This document shows positions 48,452 through 62,717 of a stretch of 64,000 bases of DNA, one piece after another. The stretch comes from Coccinella septempunctata (lineage: Eukaryota; Arthropoda; Insecta; Coleoptera; Coccinellidae), in contig NC_058191.1 of NCBI RefSeq assembly GCF_907165205.1, positions 8,744,501 to 8,808,500 of the forward strand, given 5' to 3'. A program made the translations under genes and the position numbers. The number at the start of each line of letters is the position of its first letter. The stretch's first letter is position 1. The notes under the pieces are model-generated. The model saw nothing but the letters and a program-made list of their open reading frames with translations. It had not been told where the DNA came from and did not search any database.

Positions 48452-50018
48452 GAGGTGGTCCGGCTGGGTTTCGAACCCAGTGAGCGCATGGGGTGACACT
48501 ACAGAAACTCCGTTTCTTGCCACCGCTCTACCCATGCGCCTGGTAACACTTGTTAGTGCAGTCTATTTCATGCCAAATACCAGGTGGCAGTGATTGTTAT
48601 TAATATACGGAAGAGACTGTTTGTATGGTATTTTTATTTTATTGAATTATATTATTGGTCATTTCTCAATTTGTTTTTTCAATAAACGTACACAGAAGGA
48701 ACCTTTGAATATAAGAGGTTACGGCCGGTTTCATAATCAAACCTAAAGTCGCTTTAATTTTAAAGCTTCTTTTAACCCAACTAAAAATGACATTGAAAGA
48801 AGCTTTAAACTCAAAGTGACTTTAAATTTGATTATGAAACCGGCCGTTAGTCTTCGAGTTGTACAAATGTTTCAACAGTAGATTCTTGAGATCGAAATAA
48901 ACACGTTTTTCCTGTACCAAAAAAAAGGCAAAATAATGAGTTAGATAAGTGAATTAATATTTAGATTTCTCATTTTCAAGGAAATTGCTGAAAAAAAAGA
49001 TACTTTTACACATTCCCAAAATTTCTGAACTCCCTTAACCTTTGTGAAGCAGTGTATTGTAAACAAGCTCCCACGTCTAAACTATACGTGAACTCTAAAA
49101 AATGTCAAACTGCAAGATTGAAATAGCAGATTTCACCTGGCAATACCAGTGTTGGCAGTTATCCATACATAAATAACAACCCCCGAAAAAGAAAGTCGAG
49201 GCATAGTCTATTCTAAACCATATCTTTTACTTTTCGAAGTCGATGACAGATAAAGAATTTCATATTGAAATTCAAAAATAAGATTTATTAAGTGCAATCT
49301 TTTCCACACCACCTATGAGGTAGATTGCTAGGTGCGTTTTATTTTTACATGGTGTCCCCTGTAGGCCTAATCCATGGTGTTAGTTTGGTTCTTTTAGGGC
49401 GTGTGTGAAGAAGTTGATCAATTTTGTCAATTACTTACACACACTTTCGCCAGGTTATTATTACAAATTACAGCATGCTGCGGTATCGCGTACATACTTT
49501 TTTTTTCTCTTTTTCTCTGGTACACATGTTCATTTTCAGCTTTTTTTTCTCTTTTTTTGGTACACATGTTCATTTTCAGTTTATTGTATATTTCGTATAT
49601 TTTCATTTTTCTGTAATTGTTATTTTTTTTTTGTTTTTTCATTTGTGTTCTTAATTTTTCTCTTTTCTCTTTTTTTCTGGTACACATGTTCATTTTCAGT
49701 TTTTTTTCTCTGTTTTCTGGTACACATGTTCATTTTCAGTTTATTGTATATTTCGTATTTTTTCATTTTTCCGTAATTGTTATTTTTTTTTTGTTTTTTC
49801 ATTTGTGTTCTTAATTTTTTTAATCTCATTTATTTTTGTAACTAGTCGGAGGTTGAGTGAAGTAATTCATGCTAGACTCCGCCTCAAGTATATTTTTTTT
49901 CCCTAATTAAGACTATTATTATTACTTTGTGATCAATCCACAGCGGTAGATACTACCACTGATCCCCAGACCATCCTCAATCATCATTCCGACTATAATT
50001 GTAGCTGAATAATTTTTT
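48452..50018. repeat. Satellite unit 30, 1567 bp
   Basis: Copy of unit 29 through the second box. Its end changes to the GGTTGAGTGAAGTAATTCATG form, also seen in units 32, 34 and 38. Confidence 0.92.
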
Positions 50019-51584
50019 GAGGTGGTCCGGCTGGGTTTCGAACCCAGTGAGCGCATGGGGTGATACTACAGAAACACCGTTTCTTGCCACCACTCTACCC
50101 ATGCGCCTGGTAACACTTGTTAGTGCAGTCTATTTCATGCCAAATACCAGGTGGCAGTGATTGTTATTAATACGCGGAAGAGACTGTTTGTATGGTATTT
50201 TTATTTTATTGAATTATATTATTGGTCATTTCTCAATTTGTTTTTTCAATAAACGTACACAGAAGGAACCTTTGAATATAAGAGGTTACGGCCGGTTTCA
50301 TAATCAAACCTAAAGTCGCTTTAATTTTAAAGCTTCTTTTAACCCAACTAAAAATGACATTGAAAGAAGCTTTAAACTCAAAGTGACTTTAAATTTGATT
50401 ATGAAACCGGCCGTTAGTCTTCGAGTTGTACAAATGTTTCAACAGTAGATTCTTGAGATCGAAATAAACACGTTTTTCCTGTACCAAAAAAAAGGCAAAA
50501 TAATGAGTTAGATAAGTGAATTAATATTTAGATTTCTCATTTTCAAGGAAATTGCTGAAAAAAAAGATACTTTTACACATTCCCAAAATTTCTGAACTCC
50601 CTTAACCTTTGTGAAGCAGTGTATTGTAAACAAGCTCCCACGTCGAAACTATACGTGAACTCTAAAAAATGTCAAACTGCAAGATTGAAATAGCAGATTT
50701 CACCTGGCAATACAAGTGTTGGCAGTTATCCATACATAAATAACAACCCCCGAAAAAGAAAGTCGAGGCATAGTCTATTCTAAACCATATCTTTTACTTT
50801 TCGAAGTCGATGACAGATAAAGAATTTCATATTGAAATTCAAAAATAAGATTTATTAAGTGCAATCTTTTCCACACCACCTATGAGGTAGATTGCTAGGT
50901 GCGTTTTATTTTTACATGGTGTCCCCTGTTGGCCTAATCCATGGTGTTAGTTTGGTTCTTTTAGGGCGTGTGTGAAGAAGTTGATCAATTTTGTCAATTA
51001 CTTACACACACTTTCGCCAGGTTATTATTACAAATTACAGCATGCTGCGGTATCGCGTACATACTTTTTTTTTCTCTTTTTTTCTGGTACACATGTTCAT
51101 TTTCAGTTTTTTTTCTCTTTTTTTGGTACACATGTTCATTTTCAGTTTATTGTATATTTCGTATATTTTCATTTTTCTGTAATTGTTATTTTTTTTTTGT
51201 TTTTTCATTTGTGTTCTTAATTTTTCCCTTTTCTCTTTTTTTCTGGTACACATGTTCATTTTCAGTTTTTTTTCTTTGTTTTCTGGTACACATGTTCATT
51301 TTCAGTTTATTGTATATTTCGTATTTTTTCATTTTTCCGTAATTGTTATTGTTTTTTTTGTTTTTTCATTTGTGTTCCTAATTTTTTTAATCTCATTTAT
51401 TTTTGTAACTAGTCGGAGGTAGAGTGAAGTAGCTCATGCTAGACTCCGCCTCAAGTATATTTTTTTCCCTTATTAAGACTATTATTATTACTTTGTGATC
51501 AATCCACTGCGGTAGATACTACCACTGATCCCCAGACCATCCTCAATCATCAATCCGACTATAATTGTAGCTGAATAATTTTTT
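50019..51584. repeat. Satellite unit 31, 1566 bp
   Basis: Type B head joined to a type-A-like body (TATTATTGGTC, AGAGGTTACGG). Private ATACAAGTG, CTGTTGGCC and TTTTCCCTTTTC. Confidence 0.92.
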
Positions 51585-53350
51585 GAGGTGGTCCGGCTGG
51601 GTTTCGAACCCAGTGAGCGCATGGGGTGACACTACAGAAACTCCGTTTCTTGCCACCGCTCTACCCATGCGCCTGGTAACACTTGTTAGTGCAGTCTATT
51701 TCATGCCAAATACCAGGTGGCAGTGATTGTTATTAATACGCGGAAGAGACTGTTTGTATGGTATTTTTATTTTATTGAATTATATTATTGGTCATTTCTC
51801 AATTTGTTTTTTCAATAAACGTACACAGAAGGAACCTTTGAATATAAGAGGTTACGGCCGGTTTCATAATCAAACCTAAAGTCGCTTTAATTTTAAAGCT
51901 TCTTTTAACCCAACTAAAAATGACATTGAAAGAAGCTTTAAACTCTAAGTGACTTTAAATTTGATTATGAAACCGGCCGTTAGTCTTCGAGTTGTACAAA
52001 TGTTTCAACAGTAGATTCTTGAGATCGAAATAAACACGTTTTTCCTGTACCAAAAAAAAGGCAAAATAATGAGTTAGATAAGTGAATTAATATTTAGATT
52101 TGTCATTTTCAAGGAAATTGCTGAAAAAAAAGATACTTTTACACATTCCCAAAATTTCTGAACTCCCTTAACCTTTGTGAAGCAGTGTATTGTAAACAAG
52201 CTCCCACGTCGAAACTATACGTGAACTCTAAAAAATGTCAAACTGCAAGATTGAAATAGCAGATTTCACCTGGCAATACCAGTGTTGGCAGTTATCCATA
52301 CATAAATAACAACCCCCGAAAAAGAAAGTCGAGGCATAGTCTATTCTAAACCATATCTTTTATTTTTCGAAGTCGATGACGGATGAAGAATTTCATATTG
52401 AAATTCAAAAATAAGATTTATTAAGTGCAATCTTTTCCACACCACCTATGAGGTAGATTGCTAGGTGCGTTTTATTTTTACATGGTGTCCCCTGTAGGCC
52501 TAATCCATGGTGTTAGTTTGGTTCTTTTAGGGCGTGTGTGATGAAGTTGATCAATTTTGTCAATTACTTATACACACTTTCGCCAGGTTATTATTACAAA
52601 TTACAGCATGCTGCGGTATCGCGTACATACTTTTTTTTTCTCTTTTTTTCTGGTACACATGTTCATTTTCAGTTTTTTTTTCTCTTTTTTTGGTACACAT
52701 GTTGATTTTCAGTTTATTGTATATTTCGTATATTTTCATTTTTCTGTAATTGTTATTTTTTTTTGTTTTTTCATTTGTGTTCTTAATTTTTCTCTTTTCT
52801 TTTTTTTTCTGGTACACATGTTCATTTTCAAATTTTTTTCTCTGTTTCTGGTACACATGTTCATTTTCAGTTTTTTTTTTCTCTTTTTTTGGTACACATA
52901 TTCATTTTCAGTTTATTGTATATTTCGTATATTTTCATTTTTCTGTAATTGTTATTTTTTTTTTGTTTTTTCATTTGTGTTCTTAATTTTTCTCTTTTCT
53001 CTTTTTTTCGGGTACACATGTTCATTTTCAGTTTTTTTTCTCTGTTTTCTGGTACACATGTTCATTTTCAGTTTATTGTATATTTCGTATTTTTTCATTT
53101 TTCCGTAATTGTTATTTTTTTTTTGTTTTTTCATTTGTGTTCTTAATTTTTTTAATCTCATTTATTTTTGTAACTAGTCGGAGGTTGAGTGAAGTAATTC
53201 ATGCTAGACTCCGCCTCAAGTATATTTTTTTTCCCTAATTAAGACTATTATTATTACTTTGTGATCAATCCACAGCGGTAGATACTACCACTGATCCCCA
53301 GACCATCCTCAATCATCATTCCGACTATAATTGTAGCTGAATAATTTTTT
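51585..53350. repeat. Satellite unit 32, 1766 bp, expanded T-rich tract
   Basis: Type A head. Seven boxes instead of four, at 52652, 52692, 52811, 52850, 52891, 53011 and 53051. The first four follow one variant (CAAATTTTTTT after the third box) and the last three another (CTCTTTTCTCTTTTTTT, CTCTGTTTTCTGG). Confidence 0.92.
52852..53051. repeat. Extra ~200-bp sub-repeat from unequal exchange
   Basis: The distance from the fourth box (52850) to the seventh (53051) is about 200 bp and equals the excess length of the unit. The added stretch carries GGTACACATATTC, otherwise seen only in unit 36 near 59150. The junction lies in the T run after the fourth box. Confidence 0.75.
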
Positions 53351-54913
53351 GAGGTGGTCCGGCTGGGTTTCGAACCCAGTGAGCGCATGGGGTGATACTA
53401 CAGAAACACCGTTTCTTGCCACCACTCTACCCATGCGCCTGGTAACACTTGTTAGTGCAGTCTATTTCATGCCAAATACCAGGTGGCAGTGATTGTTATT
53501 AATACGCGGAAGAGACTGTTTGTATGGTATTTTTATTTTATTGAATTATATTTTTGATCATTTCTCAATTTGTTTTTTCAATAAACGTACACAGAAGGAA
53601 CCTTTGAATATAAGGGGTTACGGCCGGTTTCATAATCAAACCTAAAGTCGCTTTAATTTTAAAGCTTCTTTTAACCCAACTAAAAATGACATTGAAAGAA
53701 GCTTTAAACTCAAAGTGACTTTAAATTTGATTATGAAACCGGCCGTTAGTCTTCGAGTTGTACAAATGTTTCAACAGTAGATTCTTGAGATCGAAATAAA
53801 CACGTTTTTCCTGTACCAAAAAAAAGGCAAAATAATGAGTTAGATAAGTGAATTAATATTTAGATTTCTCATTTTCAAGGAAATTGCTGAAAAAAAAGAT
53901 ACTTTTACACATTCCCAAAATTTCTGAACTCCCTTAACCTTTGTGAAGCAGTGTATTGTAAACAAGCTCCCACGTCGAAACTATACGTGAACTCTAAAAA
54001 ATGTCAAACTGCAAGATTGAAATAGCAGATTTCACCTGGCAATACCAGTGTTGGCAGTTATCCATACATAAATAACAACCCCCGAAAAAGAAAGTCGAGG
54101 CATAGTCTATTCTAAACCATATCTTTTATTTTTCGAAGTCGATGACGGATGAAGAATTTCATATTGAAATTCAAAAATAAGATTTATTAAGTGCAATCTT
54201 TTCCACACCACCTATGAGGTAGATTGCTAGGTGCGTTTTATTTTTACATGGTGTCCCCTGTAGGCCTAATCCATGGTGTTAGTTTGGTTCTTTTAGGGCG
54301 TGTGTGATGAAGTTGATCAATTTTGTCAATTACTTACACACACTTTCGCCAGGTTATTATTACAAATTACAGCATGCTGCGGTATCGCGTACATACTTTT
54401 TTTTTCTCTTTTTTTCTGGTACACATGTTCATTTTCAGTTTTTTTTCTCTTTTTTTGGTACACATGTTCATTTTCAGTTTATTGTATATTTCGTATATTT
54501 TCATTTTTCTGTAATTGTTATTTTTTTTTGTTTTTTCATTTGTGTTCTTAATTTTTCTCTTTTTTTTTTTTCTGGTACACATGTTCATTTTCAAATTTTT
54601 TTCTCTGTTTCTGGTACACATGTTCATTTTCAGTTTATTGTATATTTCGTATTTTTTCATTTTTCCGTAATTGTTATTGTTTTTTTTGTTTTTTCATTTG
54701 TGTTCTTAATTTTTTTAATCTCATTTATTTTTGTAACTAGTCGGAGGTAGAGTGAAGTAGCTCATGCTAGACTCCGCCTCAAGTATATTTTTTTTCCCTT
54801 ATTAAGACTATTATTATTACTTTGTGATCAATCCACTGCGGTAGATACTACCACTGATCCCCAGACCATCCTCAATCATCAATCCGACTATAATTGTAGC
54901 TGAATAATTTTTT
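53351..54913. repeat. Satellite unit 33, 1563 bp
   Basis: Type B head, TATTTTTGATC, four boxes. Its T-rich tract resembles the right part of the interrupted unit 13. Confidence 0.92.
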
Positions 54914-56474
54914 GGGGTGGTCCGGCTGGGTTTCGAACCCAGTGAGCGCATGGGGTGACACTACAGAAACTCCGTTTCTTGCCACCGCTCTACCCATGCG
55001 CCTGGTAACACTTGTTAGTGCAGTCTATTTCATGCCAAATTCCAGGTGGCAGTGATTGTTATTAATACGCGGAAGACACTGTTTGTATGGTATTTTTATT
55101 TTATTGAATTATATTATTGGTCATTTCTCAATTTGTTTTTTCAATAAACGTACACAGAAGGAACCTTTGAATATAAGAGGTTACGGCCGGTTTCATAATC
55201 AAACCTAAAGTCGCTTTAATTTTAAAGCTTCTTTTAACCCAACTAAAAATGACATTGAAAAAAGCTTTAAACTCAAAGTGACTTTAAATTTGATTATGAA
55301 ACCGCCGTTAGTCTTCGAGTTGTACAAATGTTTCAACAGTAGATTCTTGAGATCGAAATAAACACGTTTTTCCTGTACCAAAAAAAAGGCAAAATAATGA
55401 GTTAGATAAGTGAATTAATATTTAGATTTCTCATTTTCAAGGAAATTGCTGAAAAAAAAGATACTTTTACACATTCCCAAAATTTCTGAACTCCCTTAAC
55501 CTTTGTGAAGCAGTGTATTGTAAACAAGCTCCCACGTCGAAACTATACGTGAACTCTAAAAAATGTCAAACTGCAAGATTGAAATAGCAGATTTCACCTG
55601 GCAATACCAGTGTTGGCAGTTATCCATACATAAATAACAACCCCCGAAAAAGAAAGTCGAGGCATAGTCTATTCTAAACCATATCTTTTATTTTTCGAAG
55701 TCGATGACGGATGAAGAATTTCATATTGAAATTCAAAAATAAGATTTATTAAGTGCAATCTTTTCCACACCTCCTATGAGGTAGATTGCTAGGTGCGTTT
55801 TATTTTTACATGGTGTCCCCTGTAGGCCTAATCCATGGTGTTAGTTTGGTTCTTTTAGGGCGTGTGTGATGAAGTTGATCAATTTTGTCAATTACTTACA
55901 CACACTTTCGCCAGGTTATTATTACAAATTACAGCATGCTGCGGTATCGCGTACATACTTTTTTTTCTCTTTTTTTCTGGTACACATGTTCATTTTCAGT
56001 TTTTTTTCTTTTTTTGGTACACATGTTCATTTTCAGTTTATTGTATATTTCGTATATTTTCATTTTTCTGTAATTGTTATTTTTCTTTGTTTTTTCATTT
56101 GTGTTCTTAATTTTTCTCTTTTCTTTTTTTTCTGGTACACATGTTCATTTTCAAATTTTTTTCTCTGTTTCTGGTACACATGTTCATTTTCAGTTTATTG
56201 TATATTTCGTATTTTTTCATTTTTCCGTAATTGTTATTGTTTTTTTTTGTTTTTTCATTTGTGTTCTTAATTTTTTTAATCTCATTTATTTTTGTAACTA
56301 GTCGGAGGTTGAGTGAAGTAATTCATGCTAGACTCCGCCTCAATTATATTTTTTTTCCCTAATTAAGACTATTATTATTACTTTGTGATCAATCCACAGC
56401 GGTAGATACTACCACTGATCCCCAGACTATCCTCAATCATCAATCCGACTATAATTGTAGCTGAATAATTTTTT
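54914..56474. repeat. Satellite unit 34, 1561 bp
   Basis: Starts GGGGTGGTCC. Shares ACCGCCG in the MITE-like tip, AAAAAAGCTTT, CACCTCCTATG, GTAATTCATG and CTCAATTAT with unit 38 at about +6242 bp. Confidence 0.92.
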
Positions 56475-58042
56475 GAGGTGGTCCGGCTGGGTTTCGAACC
56501 CAGTGAGCGCATGGGGTGATACTACAGAAACACCGTTTCTTGCCACCACTCTACCCATGCGCCTGGTAACACTTGTTAGTGCAGTCTATTTCATGCCAAA
56601 TACCAGGTGGCAGTGATTGTTATTAATACGCGGAAGAGACTGTTTGTATGGTATTTTTATTTTATTGAATTATATTTTTGGTCATTTCTCAATTTGTTTT
56701 TTCAATAAACGTACACAGAAGGAACCTTTGAATATAAGGGGTTACGGCCGGTTTCATAATCAAACCTAAAGTCGCTTTAATTTTAAAGCTTCTTTCAACC
56801 CAACTGAAAATGACATTGAAAGAAGCTTTAAACTCAAAGTGACTTTAAATTTGATTATGAAACCGGCCGTTAGTCTTCGAGTTGTAAAAATGTTTCAACA
56901 GTAGATTCTTGAGATCGAAATAAACACGTTTTTCCTGTACCAAAAAAAAGGCAAAATAATGAGTTAGATAAGTGAATTAATATTTAGATTTGTCATTTTC
57001 AAGGAAATTGCTGAAAAAAAAGATACTTTTACACATTCCCAAAATTTCTGAACTCCCTTAACCTTTGTGAAGCAGTGTATTGTAAACAAGCTCCCACGTC
57101 GAAACTATACGTGAACTCTAAAAAATGTCAAACTGCAAGATTGAAATAGCAGATTTCACCTGGCAATACCAGTGTTGGCAGTTATCCATACATAAATAAC
57201 AACCCCCGAAAAAGAAAGTCGAGGCATAGTCTATTCTAAACCATATCTTTTATTTTGCGAAGTCGATGACGGATGAAGAATTTCATATTAAAATTCAAAA
57301 ATAAGATTTATTAAGTGCAATCTTTTCCACACCACCTATGAGGTAGATTGCTAGGTGCGTTTTATTTTTACATGGTGTCCCCTGTAGGCCTAATCCATGG
57401 TGTTAGTTTGGTTCTTTTAGGGCGTGTGTGATAAAGTTGATCAATTTTGTCAATTACTTACACACACTTTCGCCAGGTTATTATTACAAATTACAGCATG
57501 CTGCGGTATCGCGTACATACTTTTTTTTTCTCTTTTTTTCTGGTACACATGTTCATTTTCAGTTTTTTTTTCTCTTTTTTTGGTACACATGTTCATTTTC
57601 AGTTTATTGTATATTTCGTATATTTTCATTTTTCTGTAATTGTTATTTTTTTTTGTTTTTTCATTTGTGTTCTTAATTTTTCTCTTTTCTTTTTTTTTCT
57701 GGTACACATGTTCATTTTCAAATTTTTTTCTCTGTTTCTGGTACACATGTTCATTTTCAGTTTATTGTATATTTCGTATTTTTTCATTTTTCCGTAATTG
57801 TTATTGTTTTTTTTTTGTTTTTTCATTTGTGTTCTTAATTTTTTTAATCTCATTTATTTTTGTAACTAGTCGGAGGTATAGTGAAGTAGCTCATGCTAGA
57901 CTCCGCCTCAAGTATATTTTTTTTCCCTTATTAAGACTATTATTATTACTTTGTGATCAATCCACTGCGGTAGATACTACCACTGATCCCCAGACCATCC
58001 TCAATCATCAATCCGACTATAATTGTAGCTGAATAATTTTTT
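56475..58042. repeat. Satellite unit 35, 1568 bp
   Basis: Type B head. TTCTTTCAACCCAACTGAAAATG in the MITE-like loop, TTTTGCGAAG, TATTAAAATTC and GTGTGATAAAG. Confidence 0.92.
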
Positions 58043-59609
58043 GAGGTGGTCCGGCTGGGTTTCGAACCCAGTGAGCGCATGGGGTGACACTACAGAAACT
58101 CCGTTTCTTGCCACCGCTCTACCCATGCGCCTGGTAACACTTGTTAGTGCAGTCTATTTCATGCCAAATACCAGGTGGCAGTGATTGTTATTAATACGCG
58201 GAAGAGACTGTTTGTATGGTATTTTTATTTTATTGAATTATATTATTGGTCATTTCTCAATTTGTTTATTCAATAAACGTACACAGAAGGAACCTTTGAA
58301 TATAAGAGGTTACGGCCGGTTTCATAATCAAACCTAAAGTCGCTTTAATTTTAAAGCTTCTTTTAACCCAACTAAAAATGACATTGAAAGAAGCTTTAAA
58401 CTCAAAGTGACTTTAAATTTGATTATGAAACCGGCCGTTAGTCTTCGAGTTGTACAAATGTTTCAACAGTAGATTCTTGAGATCGAAATAAACACGTTTT
58501 TCCTGTACCACAAAAAAGACAAAATAATGAGTAAGATAAGTGAATTAATATTTAGATTTCTCATTTTCAAGGAAATTGCTGAAAAAAAAGATACTTTTAC
58601 ACATTCCCAAAATTTCTGATTTCCCTTAACCTTTGTGAAGCAGTGTATTGTAAACAAGCTCCCACGTCGAAACTATACGTGAACTCTAAAAAATGTCAAA
58701 CTGCAAGATTGAAATAGCAGATTTAACCTGGCAATACCAGTGTTGGCAGTTATCCATACATAAATAACAACCCCCGAAAAAGAAAGTCGAGGCATAGTCT
58801 ATTCTAAACCATATCTTTTATTTTTCGAAGTCGATGACGGATGAAGAATTTCATATTGAAATTCAAAAATAAGATTTATTAAGTGCAATCTTTTCCACAC
58901 CACCTATGAGGTAGATTGCTAGGTGCGTTTTATTTTTACATGGTGTCCCCTGTAGGCCTAATCCATGGTGTTAGTTTGGTTCTTTTAGGGCGTGTGTGAA
59001 GAAGTTGATCAATTTTGTCAATTACTTACACACACTTTCGCCAGGTTGTTATTACTAATTACAGCATGCTGCGGTATCGCGTACATACTTTTTTTTTCTC
59101 TTTTTTTCTGGTACACATGTTCATTTTCAGTTTTTTTTTCTCTTTTTTTGGTACACATATTCATTTTCAGTTTATTGTATATTTCGTATATTTTCATTTT
59201 TCTGTAATTGTTATTTTTTTTTTGTTTTTTCATTTGTGTTCTTAATTTTTCTCTTTTCTCTTTTTTTCTGGTACACATGTTCATTTTCAGTTTTTTTTCT
59301 CTGTTTTCTGGTACACATGTTCATTTTCAGTTTATTGTATATTTCGTATTTTTTCATTTTTCCGTAATTGTTATTTTTTTTTTGTTTTTTCATTTGTGTT
59401 CTTAATTTTTTTAATCTCATTTATTTTTGTAACTAGTCGGAGGTTGAGTGAAGTAGCTCATGCTAGACTCCGCCTCAAGTATATTTTTTTTCCCTAATTA
59501 AGACTATTATTATTACTTTGTGATCAATCCACAGCGGTAGATACTACCACTGATCCCCAGACCATCCTCAATCATCATTCCGACTATAATTGTAGCTGAA
59601 TAATTTTTT
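58043..59609. repeat. Satellite unit 36, 1567 bp
   Basis: Type A head. Private TTTGTTTATTC, CACAAAAAAGAC, TCTGATTTCCC and TTACTAATTAC. The second box is GGTACACATATTC, as in the expanded part of unit 32. Confidence 0.92.
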
Positions 59610-61155
59610 GAGGTGTTCCGGCTGGGTTTCGAACCCAGTGAGCGCATGGGGTGATACTACAGAAACACCGTTTCTTGCCACCACTCTACCCATGCGCCTG
59701 GTAACACTTGTTAGTGCAGTCTATTTCATGCCAAATACCAGGTGGCAGTGATTGTTATTAATACGCGGAAGAGACTGTTTGTATGGTATTTTTATTTTAT
59801 TGAATTATATTTTTGGTCATTTCTCAATTTGTTTTTTCAATAAACGTACACAGAAGGAAACTTTGAATATAAGAGGTTACGGCCGGTTTCATAATCAAAC
59901 CTAAAGTCGCTTTAATTTTAAAGCTTCTTTTAACCCAACTAAAAATGACATTGAAAGAAGCTTTAAACTCAAAGTGACTTTAAATTTGATTATGAAACCG
60001 GCCGTTAGTCTTCGAGTTGTAAAAATGTTTCAACAGTAGATTCTTGAGATCGAAATAAACACGTTTTTCCTGTACCAAAAAAAAGGCAAAATAATGAGTT
60101 AGATAAGTGAATTAATATTTAGATTTGTCATTTTCAAGGAAATTGCTGAAGAAAAAGATACTTTTACACATTCCCAAAATTTCTGAACTCCCTTAACCTT
60201 TGTGGAGCAGTGTATTGTAAACAAGCTCCCACGTCGAAACTATACGTGAACTCTAAAAAATGTCAAACTGCAAGATTGAAATAGCAGATTTCACCTGGCA
60301 ATACCAGTGTTGGCAGTTATCCATACATAAATAACAACCCCCGAAAAAGAAAGTCGGGGCATAGTCTATTCTAAACCATATCCTTATTTTTCGAAGTCGA
60401 TGACGGATAAAGAATTTCATATTGAAATTCAAAAATAAGATTTATTAAGTGCAATCTTTTCCACACCACCTATGAGGTAAATTGCTAGGTGCGTTTTATT
60501 TTTACATGGTGTCCCCTGTAGGCCTAATCCATGGTGTTAGTTTGGTTCTTTTAGGGCGTGGGTGATGAAGTTGATCAATTTTGTCAATTACTTACACACA
60601 CTTTCGCCAGGTTATTATTACAAATTACAGCATGCTGCGGTATCGCGTACATCCTTTTTTTTTCTCTTTTTTTCTGGTACACATGTTCATTTTCAGTTTT
60701 TTTTTTCTTTTTTTGGTACACATGTTCATTTCGTATATTTTCATTTTTCCGTAATTGTTATTTTTTTTGTTTTTTCATTTGTGTTCTTAATTTTTCTCTT
60801 TTCTCTTTTTTTCTGGTACACATGTTCATTTTCAGTTTTTTTTTCTCTGTTTTCTGGTACACATGTTCATTTTCAGTTTATTGTATATTTCGTATTTTTT
60901 CATTTTTCCGTAATTGTTATTTTTGTTTTGTTTTTTCATTTATGTTCTTAATTTTTTTAATCTCATTTATTTTTGTAACTAGTCAGAGGTAGAGTGAAGT
61001 AGCTCATGCTAGACTCCGCCTCAAGTATATTTTTTTTCCCTAATTAAGACTATTATTATTACTTTGTGATCAATCCACTGCGGTAAATACTACCACTGAT
61101 CCCCAGACCATCCTCAATCATCAATCCGACTATAATTGTAGCTGAATAATTTTTT
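59610..61155. repeat. Satellite unit 37, 1546 bp
   Basis: Type B head after GGTGTTCCGG. GTGGGTGATG, and loss of TTCAGTTTATTGTATA after the second box near 60730. Confidence 0.92.
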
Positions 61156-62717
61156 GAGGTGGTCCGGCTGGGTTTCGAACCCAGTGAGCGCATGGGGTGA
61201 CACTACAGAAACTCCGTTTCTTGCCACCGCTCTACCCATGCGCCTGGTAACACTTGTTAGTGCAGTCTATCTCATGCCAAATACCAGGTGGCAGTGATTG
61301 TTATTGATACGCGGAAGAGACTGTTCGTATGGTATTTTTATTTTATTGAATTATATTTTTGGTCATTTCTCAATTTGTTTTTTCAATAAACGTACACAGA
61401 AGGAACCTTTGAATATAAGGTGTTACGGCCGGTTTCATAATCAAACCTAAAGTCGCTTTAATTTTAAAGCTTCTTTTAACCCAACTAAAAATGACATTGA
61501 AAAAAGCTTTAAACTCAAAGTGACTTTAAATTTGATTATGAAACCGCCGTTAGTCTTCGAGTTGTACAAATGTTTCAACAGTAGATTCTTGAGATCGAAA
61601 TAAACACGTTTTTCCTGTACCAAAAAAAAGGCAAAATAATGAGTTAGATAAGTGAATTAATATTTAGATTTCTCATTTTCAAGGAAATTGCTGAAAAAAA
61701 AGATACTTTTACACATTCCCAAAATTTCTGAACTCCCTTAACCTTTGTGAAGCAGTGTATTGTAAACAAGCTCCCACGTCGAAACTATACGTGAACTCTA
61801 AAAAATGTCAAACTGCAAGATTGAAATAGCAGATTTCACCTGGCAATACCAGTGTTGGCAGTTATCCATACATAAATAACAACCCCCGAAAAAGAAAGTC
61901 GAGGCATAGTCTATTCTAAACCATATCTTTTATTTTTCGAAGTCGATTTCGGATGAAGAATTTCATATTGAAATTCAAAAATAAGATTTATTAAGTGCAA
62001 TCTTTTCCACACCTCCTATGAGGTAGATTGCTAGGTGCGTTTTATTTTTACATGGTGTCCCCTGTAGGCCTAATCCATGGTGTTAGTTTGGTTCTTTTAG
62101 GGCGTGTGTGATGAAGTTGATCAATTTTGTCAATTACTTACACACACTTTCGCCAGGTTATTATTACAAATTACAGCATGCTGCGGTATCGCGTACATAC
62201 TTTTTTTTCTCTTTTTTTCTGGTACACATGTTCATTTTCAGTTTTTTTTCTCTTTTTTTGGTACACATGTTCATTTTCAGTTTATTGTATATTTCGTATA
62301 TTTTCATTTTTCTGTAATTGTTATTTTTCTTTGTTTTTTCATTTGTGTTCTTAATTTTTCTCTTTTCTTTTTTTTCTGGTACACATGTTCATTTTCAAAT
62401 TTTTTTCTCTGTTTCTGGTACACATGTTCATTTTCAGTTTATTGTATATTTCGTATTTTTTCATTTTTCCGTAATTGTTATTGTTTTTTTTGTTTTTTCA
62501 TTTGTGTTCTTAATTTTTTTAATCTCATTTATTTTTGTAACTAGTCGGAGGTTGAGTGAAGTAATTCATGCTAGACTCCGCCTCAATTATATTTTTTTTC
62601 CCTAATTAAGACTATTATTATTACTTTGTGATCAAGCCACTGCGGTAGATACTACCACTGATCCCCAGACCATCCTCAATCATCAATCCGACTATTATTG
62701 TAGCTGAATAATTTTTT
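61156..62717. repeat. Satellite unit 38, 1562 bp
   Basis: Type A head. Private CTATCTCATG, ATTGATACGCGG and GTCGATTTCGG; the rest resembles unit 34. Confidence 0.92.

Noticed and set aside
52557..53108. Longest open frame, 183 codons
   Set aside because: It exists only because the T-rich sub-repeat was expanded in this unit; it repeats the same low-complexity peptide.
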